Source of the DNA: Chamaelirium japonicum
Lineage: Eukaryota; Streptophyta; Magnoliopsida; Liliales; Melanthiaceae
Direction: 5' to 3'
NCBI GenBank assembly: GCA_947650365.1
Contig: OX393552.1
Coordinates: 23,533,981-23,597,980 of the forward strand
Length of the DNA: 64,000 nt
Within the stretch, counting starts at the first letter, position 1. Every line of letters starts with the position of its first letter. Position numbers and translations under genes: made by a program. Under the pieces are notes generated by a model that made no database searches, was not told where the DNA came from, and saw only the letters and a program-made list of their open reading frames with translations. This document shows, in pieces, positions 1-9,813 of the stretch.

Positions 1-1146
1 CATCTGAGCGACGAAAGAAGAGCTGTCAACTTTGAACTCCTCCAGGCTTGCACAAAACTCCGCACCGTCCGTCGACCACCAGTCCTGGAGAGCGCCAAAG
101 CCGGCATTTTGGAAAGGCTCCAACGTCGACTTGATATACTGCCGGCAGCTCGCAAGAAGGAACTCTGAGACTCTGCTCCTCGGCCTCAAATCTGGGCGAG
201 GTGCCTCAGAGTAAGTAGGCAAGACCTTCCCTCCCACTGCAGCCGCAACAGGAGCCGCCTGCGCCAACGAGGGTGGCGGAACAGGAGAAACCGCCGCTAC
301 CGCTGCAACAACCGTCTCCCCCAATGGGCACGGGGGTACAGTAACCGGGGAGTGCCGCTTGTCGACACTCGAAACCTCAGCTTCCTCGTGGAAGGACAAA
401 GCGTCAACGTCAATGTCGTCCAGGTCAATGTCGCCACTGGGGAAATTCTCCCCGCAAAGCCCAAGGAGATCCAGATCATCCGGAGGGATGTCTAGCCTAC
501 AGGCTTCGGGCACTTCCTGCGCAGCGCCAGTAGACGAGTGCCCAATGCAAGAGGCGCCTTTGGAGAGTTTGCCTTGCGCTCTACCACTACAACGGAATCT
601 GGTCAAAAGGAAGATCCGATGCTCAGCGTGATAAAACTTCCTGAACATAGAGGGCAAATAAAGTAAAGAGAACTCCATACCTGTGTGGTCAGATAAAGCG
701 GCCCTAGACGGGGGAATCACTTCATCCTTCAGAAGTCCAGGCTCCTCGGCATCCTCCACCAGACAAGGGACCCTTGGGACCATCCCGCGAGGAATGCAAA
801 CTTTTCTTCGTTTAGGAGGGACACCCTCGATTTCGGCCTTCGGGAAACAAGATGCCCCAAGGGCTAGTAAGCTCGGCATCCAGCGCCGGAACAGAAGAAG
901 GGACACGACGAGCACTGGAAAGATGACTACAGCTCCTCTGCGCTCTTTGAAGCCCCAGTCGGAGGCGGCGGTCCTCCACTCCCGCAGAATGATTAAAGCA
1001 GAAATTCTTGAACCCGCTACTCGCCAAGATGTCGACTGGAAAACTCGCAAGTAAAGGGGAAACTCGCCCTTCAACCCACTTGCAGTATTCCGGAGTGGCG
1101 GCATCCCGAAACCCGGATTTGGCCCCAGGAAAGAAACTGCTGCCAG
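1..1146 (-). CDS. 3' part of the antisense PMD gene, open frame running off the left edge
   Basis: On the minus strand a frame stays open from just below a TGA at 1147-1149 to base 1 and continues outside the window. It differs from the frame of the PMD ORF at 812-2860 and overlaps it between 812 and 1146. It reads as protein: LIILREWRTAASDWGFKERR near 990-930, a basic PPKRRKV patch near 816 that resembles a nuclear localisation signal, an acidic DDLDLLG / DIDLDDIDVDAL stretch near 480-400, an Ala/Pro/Val-rich linker near 320-230, and a Phe/Trp-rich tail. I infer that it is the C-terminal half of the same gene, reached by a frameshift or an unseen intron. No function is recognised for this part. 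Confidence 0.5.
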   Translation of the reverse strand, partial: MAAVSFLGPNPGFGMPPLRNTASGLKGEFPLYLRVFQSTSWRVAGSRISALIILREWRTAASDWGFKERRGAVVIFPVLVVSLLLFRRWMPSLLALGASCFPKAEIEGVPPKRRKVCIPRGMVPRVPCLVEDAEEPGLLKDEVIPPSRAALSDHTGMEFSLLYLPSMFRKFYHAEHRIFLLTRFRCSGRAQGKLSKGASCIGHSSTGAAQEVPEACRLDIPPDDLDLLGLCGENFPSGDIDLDDIDVDALSFHEEAEVSSVDKRHSPVTVPPCPLGETVVAAVAAVSPVPPPSLAQAAPVAAAVGGKVLPTYSEAPRPDLRPRSRVSEFLLASCRQYIKSTLEPFQNAGFGALQDWWSTDGAEFCASLEEFKVDSSSFVAQM

Positions 1147-2860
1147 TCAAGCGAGCGTAGAGAGAAGCCCACAGACGGTAACCCTCCTGCGGACTGATAC
1201 GCCCCTGCAACTGCTGAGGCATGCTAGGAACTTCCTGTCGAAACCCCTGTTGGCGAGCAAAGCGATGGGGGGAGTACTGCTCTACCTCCACCACATCCCC
1301 CTTGCGCCAGACCAAGTAGCCAGGACGGCAGCTGACCATGTTCCAGTAAAGGCTGTCCGGGAGCTCCTCGTTATCATACACAATCGACCTCTCCAAGGGC
1401 AGCACCGAATGCTCCGATAGAAACTCGAAATCGACGCTCCCCATCCTCCTCAAAAGGGTGCGAGCACACTCTCTCGGTCGCTCCCAACTAATAAAGGCGT
1501 TTAAGATCCCTCCTATCCCGGGCAGGAAAGGCAGCTCGGCTGGATGCCCGCGTCTGGCAAAGATCCCCTTCGGGAAATGCAGAGCTATCCAGCCGTACAA
1601 ATAATGCAAGGGTCCGAACGCAGTCGACCGGCCAAGCTCCTCCTTGGCCTTATCTGAGCCAGACAAGTCCCAGTAAGTCCCGCTGAGAGCCCAGTACAAG
1701 GCGCATAGTATGGCCGGGGCTAGATTGAAAAGCTCGCCCCTCTCCATCCTAGAAGCTGCAAGGAAGGTCCCCGGACGAATAACCTCCCCAGAACACGGAA
1801 GCACGAACCGGCAGAGGAAGATGACCAGCCCGGCAGCTCGGTAAACCGAACGCCACTCCTCGCTGTCGCGTTTCAAGTCGAGGATTTCCCAGGGGCACGG
1901 CTTCCCCTCCATTGAATGCTTCTCTCGAGCCAAGGAGTCGATAGGCCTCACAAAGGAGCGAAGCGGAGATCTCTGCATCTGAGCGATCTTCCACATTGGG
2001 TGAGCTGAAGGCGCTGGAGACCTATACTCGCCTCTGAACCAAAAGTCGACCCAAGAAGAAGGACGCACTCGATCTGATTGATCCCGCGCCGTAATAACAG
2101 CATATGCCTTGAACAGAAGAAGGCAAGAGCTTGGAACGTAGCTGCTGTCCAGCATATCCTTCAAGGCTGGCACCTCCTCCTGGTAGTAATTCCGTACTTC
2201 GGGGCACCCGGAAACGATATGGACGTCGCGAAGCGAGATGCCTATCTCCCCCGCTCCAATGAGGAAGGTGTTGGTCTCCGGACACCAAAGCTCACAAAGT
2301 GCGCGGTACATCCCCTCAGGACGACTGTACTCTCGACGAGCCGGCGCCAGAAATTTGGCCAATAAGTTCATCTCAGGTTCTGCGCCAAAGACCTCGTAGA
2401 GCTCGCCCATCCATTCGCGAAAGCCGCAAAGGTACTGGACGTCTCCCCGAGGCCAAGAATCGGTGCCCCATCGGGTCAGCCTGGCGCAAATCTTCGAGGC
2501 AACAACTGGCGTAGGCACGAAATCTTCATCACAATGGTGGAACGGAAGACTCAAACTCGACCGAAGAAGCTTCATGGAGATCCCTTCGTCAGTATGAATC
2601 TTCTCGCTTAATTTCGGCATCCCACAAGTCGCATCCGCGACTCCATCTTCCGTGATGCGCTCGTGCACAAAGACACGGAGCAACGATAGAAGGTCTTCCC
2701 GCCTTGAGTTGCGATGACGGCGCACACGAGTGTAGGGAAAGCAAAGGCACCTCCTCCTATCGAAGAAATCCTCGGCTATCCACCCCGGAGAAGTCAAACA
2801 CTCGAAGACGCGAGCCCTGGAGGACCATGGAGGGAGGCAAGTCAAGACAAGTGCGTGCAA
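812..2860 (-). CDS. Plant mobile domain (PMD, aminotransferase-like) protein, antisense ORF of a Ty3/gypsy element
   Basis: This is a 682-codon frame. Residues of roughly 140-620 resemble the aminotransferase-like plant mobile domain (PF10536), the family of Arabidopsis MAIN and MAIL1 that also occurs inside transposons. Visible family landmarks are LCGFREWMGELYEVFG, then MYRALCELWCPETNTF followed by GEIGISLRDVHIVSGCP, and later the hydrophobic block VIFLCRFVLPCSGEV with LAPAILCALYWAL. The ORF is antisense to the LTR at 4213-6680 and lies just inside it. That is where extra ORFs occur between pol and the 3' LTR in Tat-lineage elements (known for that lineage). The first ATG at 2860 is doubtful because the frame there passes an A-rich tract; a later start is likely. 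The reading frame probably switches between 1146 and 812. Confidence 0.7.
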   Translation of the reverse strand: MHALVLTCLPPWSSRARVFECLTSPGWIAEDFFDRRRCLCFPYTRVRRHRNSRREDLLSLLRVFVHERITEDGVADATCGMPKLSEKIHTDEGISMKLLRSSLSLPFHHCDEDFVPTPVVASKICARLTRWGTDSWPRGDVQYLCGFREWMGELYEVFGAEPEMNLLAKFLAPARREYSRPEGMYRALCELWCPETNTFLIGAGEIGISLRDVHIVSGCPEVRNYYQEEVPALKDMLDSSYVPSSCLLLFKAYAVITARDQSDRVRPSSWVDFWFRGEYRSPAPSAHPMWKIAQMQRSPLRSFVRPIDSLAREKHSMEGKPCPWEILDLKRDSEEWRSVYRAAGLVIFLCRFVLPCSGEVIRPGTFLAASRMERGELFNLAPAILCALYWALSGTYWDLSGSDKAKEELGRSTAFGPLHYLYGWIALHFPKGIFARRGHPAELPFLPGIGGILNAFISWERPRECARTLLRRMGSVDFEFLSEHSVLPLERSIVYDNEELPDSLYWNMVSCRPGYLVWRKGDVVEVEQYSPHRFARQQGFRQEVPSMPQQLQGRISPQEGYRLWASLYARLTGSSFFPGAKSGFRDAATPEYCKWVEGRVSPLLASFPVDILASSGFKNFCFNHSAGVEDRRLRLGLQRAQRSCSHLSSARRVPSSVPALDAELTSPWGILFPEGRNRGCPS

Positions 2861-4198
2861 AAAAAAAAAAAAGGGCCTGCACCCCTGTCAGGAGGACCAC
2901 CCGACTCATCGGCGCGCCACCACTGGCGCCCGAGCCTTCGCAATGCGCCTCCGCGGGCCCATACACCACCCGTGTCAACCCATCACGCCAGCACCACTCA
3001 GCCAGAGCTACAGCCACCTGCCAGCTCGGCCCCCGCCGCACGGCACCATGTCACTCGCCAGTCAACCTGCGCCTGCATCGCAGCCCGTGCGCCGCAAGCC
3101 GACGCTGTTACCATCGGCGCCTTCGGGGGCAAAAAAAAAAATCAGCAAAGGGGGGGGCCCACAGACCCCTCTCCCCCAATCAGCGCCCGACAAAGGAGAA
3201 CAAGGGGTGAGGGCCCGCAGCTCCTCTCCCCCAATCAGAATCGGACAAAAAAAAAAAAAAAAAAAGGGGGGGGGGGGGCCCACCGCCTCTTTCCCTCCTC
3301 CGTTCCGATCGGGCCCGAGCCCGACGAAACCGCCGCCGCGCCCGCCGGACCCGGCCCCCGAGCCCGACCCGTCCGGCCCCGCGGCCGCCGGACCCGGCCC
3401 CCGAGCCCGACCCACTCGGTCCCGCAGTCGCCGGACCCGACCCCCGCGCCCGATCCGTTTGCACGCCGGCCCCGCGCCCGACCCACTCGCGCCCGCCACC
3501 CTGCACGCTGGCCGCCGCGCGCCTCGCGCGCCGTCGCCGCCTCCCGCGCGCCACCGCACCATGACCCCGCGCGGCTGCTACCGCTGTTGCCGCTGCTACT
3601 TCCACAGGCCGGAGCCGGAGAAGAGAAGAAAGAAAAAAAAAAGAAGAAAAGAAATAAAAAGAGAAAGAAAAAGAAAAAGGAAAAGAAAAGAAAGAAAAAG
3701 AAGAAGAAGAAGAAGAAGGAGGAAGAGAGAGGCGGCGAAGGCGACCCACACCTCAGCCGCGCTCCTCCATCCTCCCCGCCTCGGTCATCGCCGCATCGCC
3801 GCTTCGAACCCGCCTTCGCAACAACCTCCAGATCGCGCACCATCGTCGCCGACGAAAGAGGCGACACCGGGAAGACGGAGCAAGTCGCGTGCAACCCCAG
3901 GCAGCTCTCTTCCGACGACGGTCTTCAGAAGCCGGCAGAACCTTCGCGAAGAAGCACAAGGCCGACGAAAGAGGCGACACCGGGAAGACAGAGCAAGTCG
4001 CGTTCAACCCCAGGCAGCTCTCTTCCGACGACGGTCTTCAGAAGCCGGCGGAACCTTCGCGAAGAAGCACAAAGGCGGATGAAAAGGGGTAGGGGTCCTT
4101 AAATAGACTCCTAACCCCGCCCACAAAAGGAATCAAGGACAAGTGCTCTACGATTCCTACGTGTCCAAACCCTACACGCTCTCACCGTCGCACTCATC
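2861..4198. other. GC-rich, low-complexity spacer between PMD ORF and polypurine tract
   Basis: No credible gene is visible. The stretch is GC-rich with Pro/Arg-type codon noise in every frame, several A-runs (near 2860, 3130, 3246) and a purine-rich tract at about 3618-3735. On the minus strand this is pyrimidine-rich, as in many plant 5' leaders, so it may be the promoter and 5' UTR of the antisense PMD gene. A TATTTAAGG motif on the minus strand at about 4097-4106 could be its TATA element (weak). Long ORFs here consist of Lys/Arg or Phe/Ser runs and are not believable. Confidence 0.45.
3848..4074. repeat. Two tandem copies of a 113-bp unit
   Basis: The segment beginning GCCGACGAAAGAGGCGACAC at 3848 starts again at 3961 with only a few differences and runs to about 4074. 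It lies inside the retroelement just upstream of the 3' LTR. Confidence 0.8.
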
Positions 4199-4212
4199 CT
4201 TGAGGGGGCATT
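4199..4212 (+). promoter_or_regulatory. Polypurine tract before the 3' LTR
   Basis: A TTGAGGGGGCATT stretch sits directly before the TGTAGACAC start of the LTR. This is the usual form and place of the plus-strand priming site of plant Ty3/gypsy elements. It fixes the element's orientation as plus, with its internal region to the left. Confidence 0.7.
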
Positions 4213-4384
4213 TGTAGACACACGAATTTCATCGGACCCGGACCCGACTTATGTGTGCGGACACGGATGCAAACCCGACTCGCACCCGGCAAAAGGGGGG
4301 CCGGCCCTACTATGACCGAACCCCATGAAGGGGCCGGCCCTACTATGACCGAACCCCATGAAGGGGGGGCCGGCCGGCCTTGCA

Positions 4385-4500
4385 AGGAAAGAAAGAAAAA
4401 AAAGAAAAGAAAAGAAAGAAAAGAAAAGGAAAGAAAAGAAAGGAAAGAAAGATAAAGGAAAGAAAAGAAAAGGAAAGAAAAGAAAGAAAAGGAAGGAAAC
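4385..4500 (+). repeat. Purine tract of GAAA/GGAAA type
   Basis: About 115 bases are almost pure A and G, built from GAAA, GAAAA and GGAAA units inside the LTR. The complementary strand is read as Phe/Ser/Leu-rich ORFs that should be ignored. Confidence 0.85.
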
Positions 4501-4766
4501 ACCGCCATGCGCGGGGGGAGGTTGCGTATGACGTCTGCACACACGCGGATTTGCGCCGATCCCTCGATCCGACGCACAAGAAGAAGTGCCCGATCGCCAT
4601 CGATTTCGTGTGTGAAATTCAGCCATAATTGCACCCGCCAGAAAAGGAAAACAACTAAATGTTATTCCCCTCATCAATGGATGAATAAATCCAAGGCAAT
4701 TATGAGAGAGATACAAAAGGGATTTAAAATTAAAAGTTCTCATATCTCTCTCCCCTCCCCTTTGCC

Positions 4767-4774
4767 TATAAATA
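4767..4774 (+). promoter_or_regulatory. TATA box of the LTR promoter
   Basis: TATAAATA in the context CCTATAAATAGAGG is a textbook plant TATA box. It lies 554 bases into the LTR, so the R region would start near 4800, where the duplicated block begins. Confidence 0.65.
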
Positions 4775-4800
4775 GAGGGGGTGGGGGAATGAAGTAGAGG

Positions 4801-5600
4801 TCGAAGACTGAAGACGAAGCGCGGGAGCTCTGCAGAAGAGGAGACGCTTCTTCACCGACCCAAGGCTTCACGAGGCACAGTCAAGCCTGTCCCGAGGGAT
4901 CGGCTTACTGAAGGCCCTCATCAACGTGAAGACCCTTGCACACGAAGATCAAGACTTCGACTCCGTGCACGAAGAAGAAAGCTCGGAGAAGAAGAACCCT
5001 TCGACTCCGAAGACGCCAGAAGCAAAGGCCGGAGAAGAAGATCGGAGAGGCACTACCCCGTCGTCTCCAACAAGCCTTCGACTCCGATCAAGCCCAAAAG
5101 CCCGGAGAAGAAGAGGAGCGGCACTACCCCGTCGTCTCCAACAAGCCTTCGACTCCGATCAAGCCCAAAAGCCCGGAGAAGAAGAGAAGTGGCGCTACAC
5201 CCGTCACCTTCAACAAAGCCTTCGACTCCGATCAAGCCCAAAAGCCCGGAGAAGAAGAGAAGCAGCGCTACACCCGTCGTCGTCAACAAGGCCTTTGACT
5301 CCGATCAAGCCCAAAAGCCCGGAGAAAATGCCGACACCATAACCGTCACCAAGGTCGATCGGTCGAAGACTGAAGACGAAGCGCGGGAGCTCTGCAGAAG
5401 AGGAGACGCTTCTTCACCGACCCAAGGCTTCACGAGGCACAGTCAAGTCTGTCCCGAGAGATCGGCTTACTGAAAGCCCTCATCAACGTGAAGACCCTTG
5501 CACACGAAGATCAAGACTTCGACTCCGTGCATGAAGAAGAAAGCTCGGAGAAGAAGACCCTTCGACTCCGAAGACGCCAGAAGCAAAGGCCGGAGAAGAA
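4801..5600 (+). repeat. Large direct duplication (offset 562 bp) enclosing 71-73-bp tandem units
   Basis: The block starting TCGAAGACTGAAGACGAAGC at 4801 is repeated from 5363, with near identity over roughly 200 bases. Between the two copies lie four tandem units with starts near 5075, 5146, 5219 and 5292, each containing GACTCCGATCAAGCCCAAAA. A further pair of about 60-bp units follows at about 5757-5880. These look like replication-slippage expansions in the transcribed part of the LTR. Confidence 0.75.
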
Positions 5601-6646
5601 GCTCGGAGCGGCACTACCCCGTCGGCTCCAACAAATCCTCGATCCCGATCAAGCTCCAAAGCCCGGAGGAGAGAAACGAAGCGTCATCACCCCGTCGTCT
5701 TCGACCAACGCCTGCGCCATCCACGAAGAAGAAAGCCTGGAGCAGATCGTCTGAAGCGTCGCTACCCCGTCGTCTTCATCAACAAAAGCCGACGCTACAA
5801 CCGTCGCACGAAGACCGTCGCTACCCTCGTCGTCTTCATCAACAAAAGCCGACGCCACAACCGTCGCACGGAGATCGGTGCTACCCCCACTATCTTCGAA
5901 AGCATTCTTCGACTCCGATCACGCCAAAGAAGCCCGGAGAAGAAGAGAAGTCCAGTCGACACGCAAACCGTCGAAGCACCGGAGAAGTAGCCCACGTCGT
6001 TCGAAGAAGAAGATCGAGTTGACGCTGAAGCTAAAGCCAACGCAAGAAGCCAAAGCAAAGCCCTAGTAAAGCCCGCGCCAAAGCAACGCAAGTGCCAAAG
6101 CCAAGCGACTACGCCGGCCACGAGCAAAAGCACAGCACGTTCTAGCCGATACGACGCGAAGTCCGGAAGAACGAAAGCATCGCAAGTCTCTCCCGGCTAC
6201 GTCCAAGTGCAAGCGCCGAAGCAAAGCAAAAGCCAGAGCCACGCCGGAGCCAAGCCAAAGCCAAAAAGCCGAAGCCAAAGCCAACGCCAAAAGCACGATC
6301 GACGTCGCGAACCGACGATCAAGGACGCCAAGGTCAAGCAAGGAACGAGGAAGACGCGAAGACCGAGGAACGAAGCTGAAGACCCCCTAGCCGAGAAAGC
6401 GCGAAGCACGGAAGGGACAAAAGAACAGCGGAAATTCCTTAGCCTCTCCAAAACCCTCACCCTGTAAAGACCCCTGTCCTGGGCAGCCCCTTCAGAGCTC
6501 TCGCACGAACACCACGTGGAGACGCGGATCAAAGGGATCCTCCAGAAGATCTTTCCCACAATCCCCTGATCAAAACTCGCCGCAACCCGGACTCGCTACA
6601 CCCGAGCCACCCGGGTCCCGGCCACACTTGTAATCTGGTTTTGCGC

Positions 6647-6652
6647 AATAAA
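6647..6652 (+). terminator. Polyadenylation signal AATAAA of the LTR
   Basis: AATAAA occurs 28 bases before the CTACA end of the LTR, the normal position for retroelement 3' end formation. Confidence 0.5.
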
Positions 6653-6680
6653 GACGACCCGTGCTTTTTCCCACGCTACA

Positions 6681-7248
6681 ATCGGATAAAACAAAAAAAT
6701 CTTAAAAACATCTATATGTCATTTTCCAACATTAAGTAATCAAAAGTTCAAAACATGTGGCATATGCGTTTATTAAGCACGAATAAAATAAAACCCGAAC
6801 CCAATTTAAACCCGGACCAAACCCGATGTGTTTTATACGTGTTTTATACGTGTTTTATACGCGTTTTTTTCGTTTTAAACGTGTATAAAACGCGCACGTA
6901 AGTTTTTTTCAAAAAAACGAGTTTTTTTTCCTGTTTACTACGTCTTTGGATCGATACGCGTTCTATACGCATTTTTTTCAAAAAAACGCCCGATTTGATA
7001 ACTATGGTTCATAGTGGTTGTATGACTAAATTTATCTTGTTAGTCAATTTAAGGTCCATATTAAGTAAATCCGGAAACCAACCAAACTCGAACAGATGTA
7101 TGTGATCAAGCTAGATCAGCACTAGGAAAATTTGGTCGGGTTCGGTCGCTTGTGATCAACAATATCTAATTAAATAGTGGCTCCTTAAATTTTTCTAAAC
7201 CCCTTTTAGTGACTGATTAGAACCTACCCGAATGCGGTTTACACCAAG
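6681..7248. other. Unassigned AT-rich stretch, possibly the LTR of the next element
   Basis: No gene is visible. At about 6829-6985 the motif TTTTATACGTG/TTTTATACGCG recurs several times in both orientations. The primer-binding site at 7249 implies that some of this stretch is the end of another element's LTR, interrupted by insertion of the 4213-6680 element. Its start is not recognised. Confidence 0.35.
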
Positions 7249-8105
7249 TGGTATCAGAGCTCCTTAAATGAAGTCTATTAAAAGGCCTTAAAAATTTAAA
7301 CAATAACTAAAAAGAGTATCAAATCGGAGGCCTGCATCTAACCAATCTCTAAGTTTAGAGGGATGGACTAGCAACCCTAGTTTCAGTCAAAGCCAACCAC
7401 CCACACCAATGCAAAATATGCCAGTCTGGGCATCAGTTATCGATCGGATTACGCTCAACGAAAATTTTAACCCCAAATCAACTTAATCCAAGTTGATCGA
7501 GGTTGAAAGCGAGGAGAGTGAAAAGAAAAAAAAGAAAAAGCTCTGATCAGAATGAACCCCGGTCATACAAAGAACCATGCTCACCCCCACAGCTACCTCT
7601 GGAGACAATTAACAACTTCAAAACCACTTGCACATCTGGTGGGTTACTATGCTTCGCTATGACTGGTCGCGGGAGCACTGATCGATAACTTTGTGTCATC
7701 AGACTTAGTGACTAAACTAGAGGCCTTAAAATTGAAAATATCCATCACTCCTGTAAGATAGCATGCATAGTTTAAAGGAGAAGGTGAGGGGTGTAATATT
7801 CATCCATCATTGCCTAGTCCATTTCTCCATAGGAAGCATCTATCGGGACTCTGTCTGGTGTGACGTAGCTCCTTTGGAGATCTGTCACATATTGCTAGGT
7901 AGACCCTTCCGATTTAATAGAAATCCTAAGCATGATAGGAAGACTAACACATATATCTTTATCAAAGATGATACGAAGAAAGAATTGAGACTCCAAGGCC
8001 AAAATGCTAATAGTTTGAAAGAGACAACCTGGGAGGGAGATAACACAAATCTAGAATCCTTAAGTATCATAGGTTACCATGCACAAGTTATGCACCCCTG
8101 ATCGG
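7249..8105 (+). pseudogene. Degraded Ty3/gypsy remnant with primer-binding site and protease fragment
   Basis: TGGTATCAGAGC at 7249-7260 matches the initiator-tRNA-Met primer-binding site used by many plant LTR elements. From about 7680 to 8000 the plus strand reads as a retroviral-like aspartic protease region of gypsy pol in broken frames: DNFVSSDLVTKLEALKLKIS, and then VWCDVAPLEICHILLGRPF followed by TNTYIFIKDDTKK. Most of gag and all downstream domains are missing. It is not functional. Confidence 0.6.
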
Positions 8106-8308
8106 GACACTTGAGCCCCTAATGATCACATCCAAAAGGTTCATCAAGAAATCAAAGCTAACTAGAGCTTTATTGATGCCAAACATAGGCATGATGCAGA
8201 CCCGATCACATGTATATATTCCCTAATTTTGTTTTATCACATGTAACCCGAACCCAATCCATTTAGCCCAATCCAGTCAACCCGAATATGGCCCATATGG
8301 GCTCTTAT

Positions 8309-8614
8309 GCTTTCAAAAGGTAAAGGGTGATGGCACCAAAAAAAAAAAAGGTAAAGGGTGCTGATCCAAATACTTTCAAGTGGGTTTTATAATTTCAAGG
8401 GTGTTGATTCACTCAAATGTAGTAGACTTGAAAATTGCTAGGTGGTGATATCATCACCATTTATTTCAGTTAAATACTATTTTTTTTTTGGCAATAAATT
8501 TCAGTTGACACTTATGCTTTCAAAGTTTAAAGGGTGTTGATCAAAAGACTTCAAGTGGGCTTTAAAATTTCAACGGTGTTGATTCACTCAAAATGGAGTA
8601 GACTTGAAAATAAC
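8309..8614 (+). repeat. Pair of diverged direct repeats
   Basis: A segment of about 100-130 bases beginning TTATGCTTTCAAA at about 8309 recurs at about 8514. Both copies include AAAGGGTG, CTTTCAAGTGGG/CTTCAAGTGGG and GTGTTGATTCACTCAAA. Insertions differ between them. The family is not recognised. Confidence 0.55.
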
Positions 8615-8701
8615 AGCATTCAAATCAAGGAAAGGATGAAACACAAAATTTATTCATCTGAACTAAATTATGAGCTTGATACGATCAGCACACATCACCA
8701 A

Positions 8702-9131
8702 GAACCATACATATCACTTCATATTGGTCCCTCAACTTTTCTTTTCAACATTTTGAATCTTGAACTATCCTCCTCCGAAACCAACCCTCCGGTTGCAACC
8801 GTTGGGGCTGTATCTATTTCCCCAGTCTCAGCTTTCAAATGATTTCGATCTTTTCCGTCGTCTTCTATCGATGCAAGAAGCATTCTCCGAGGAGCAGACC
8901 ATCAGTGCCTGATGAAGTTACGGTCTTGTCCCCAGTTGTACATGAAGTTGAGGTAGCAGAGGTACAAACAAGAAATCTTATTGAAAATTGATAAGGGTAT
9001 TTTTGGGATAAAAAGTTGACAGTGGAGGCTAAATGCAGGAGCATAGTTCAGGGTTCAAATTGTTCTAAAGAAAAGTTGAGGAACCGATATGACATGAGGT
9101 GTATAGTTCAGGGGAGGTTTTCGTAATTTGC
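8702..9131. mobile_element. MITE copy A with long inverted ends
   Basis: The left side (CATATTGGTCCCTCAACTTT near 8724) and the right side (GTTGAGGAACCGATATGACA near 9073) are inverted copies of each other over roughly 90 bases, and both match the better preserved copy at 9915-10257. The outer left end is eroded. About 200 bases of unrelated sequence lie in the middle. Confidence 0.6.
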
Positions 9132-9499
9132 ACAGAAAATGATTAGGGCAAACAAAGTGAGATGTTTGCCATTGTCAATACTCATCAAGCCTTTCATCAA
9201 CTTGTTTACAATAAAAGCTAGCTTATCTGTTACAAATACCCAAGACACAAACTACCCTATAAAGCAAGAAAAGAACCCAATAGCTTCTTTACAACTTCCA
9301 AACCACCCATGAAGTCAATCATCTTGCTCACATTAGCAGCACCTGCAATTAGCCTCACACTCACCAATGGCTCGGTACAAAGGCGAGAATATCCTCCACT
9401 TCTTCAATCAGTAACACTAAGAAATCAGGGTCTAGTTAAAGCATCCACATCCTCAATCGATCAGGCTACAGTTAATCTGATGTTGAATGGAGATGGAAC
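9132..9499 (-). other. Probable 3' flank and UTR of the NEMP-like gene
   Basis: This stretch follows the stop codon of the minus-strand gene at 9500-9502. It probably holds the 3' UTR and polyadenylation site. I do not see a clear signal that fixes the transcript end. Confidence 0.3.
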
Positions 9500-9813
9500 T
9501 CAGTACCATTTGAGAAGGTTGAACCCGCTGCCATTCTCCACCGCAGTTTCCTCCGAGGAGCCCGAGGAGCTCTCCATGCCGTCGTCAGAGCCGCTATCCT
9601 TGCCGAGCCGCATCCTGTGAGCATTATCAGCCACCCATCTGGCGACTTCGGGGGTCGAGGCCCATTCGTCCAGGGCCTCCCTTGTAGACTCACGTGTGAA
9701 ATCCTCCCATTCTTTCTTCGAGAACTTGCGTCGTGTGGCCGTCCGATGGAAGGTTGAGTAATAGTTGTCATGTTGATGTGCCTGTTCTTTGATGGGGGAC
9801 GAGTATACAAGTC
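9500..9813 (-). CDS. PNET2-like: NEMP-like gene, exon 10 (last, with stop)
   Basis: The acceptor is TTATTGTAG|GACTTG. The exon encodes 103 residues and TGA at 9502-9500. It carries the conserved C-terminal block HDNYYSTFHRT, RRKFSKKEWEDFT and DEWASTPEVARWVADNAHR, then an acidic Ser-rich tail and LLKWY. An antisense frame at 9309-9620 on the plus strand is a shadow. Confidence 0.85.

Larger units (their letters stand above)
4213..6680 (+). mobile_element. Long terminal repeat (3' LTR) of a Ty3/gypsy element, about 2.47 kb
   Basis: The segment starts TGTAGACAC and ends ...CGCTACA, giving the short inverted ends TGTAG/CTACA expected of an LTR. A polypurine tract precedes it, a TATA box lies at 4767-4774 and a polyadenylation signal AATAAA lies at 6647-6652, close to the end. 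The inside is unusually repetitive: a (GAAA)-type purine tract at about 4385-4500, a duplicated block (4801 and 5363), 71-73-bp tandem units at about 5075-5340, and AAGCCAAAGC-type simple sequence at about 6025-6290. The 5' LTR is outside the window, so identity between the LTRs and the age cannot be judged. The several small ORFs are by-products of these repeats. Confidence 0.75.

Noticed and set aside
641..680. A 40-base GT...AG intron in the minus-strand PMD gene
   Set aside because: It is shorter than known plant introns, and the unspliced frame is open across it while splicing would shift the frame.
2704..4102. Long plus- and minus-strand ORFs over 2704-4102 (up to 462 codons)
   Set aside because: They consist of Pro/Arg-rich GC codons plus poly-Lys, poly-Phe or Ser runs over purine tracts, in several overlapping frames at once.
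9309..9620. Plus-strand ORF with a signal-peptide-like start (MKSIILLTLAAPAISLTL)
   Set aside because: It overlaps the last exon of the NEMP-like gene in antisense. The minus frame carries the conserved block and fits the splice phases, while the plus frame resembles nothing.
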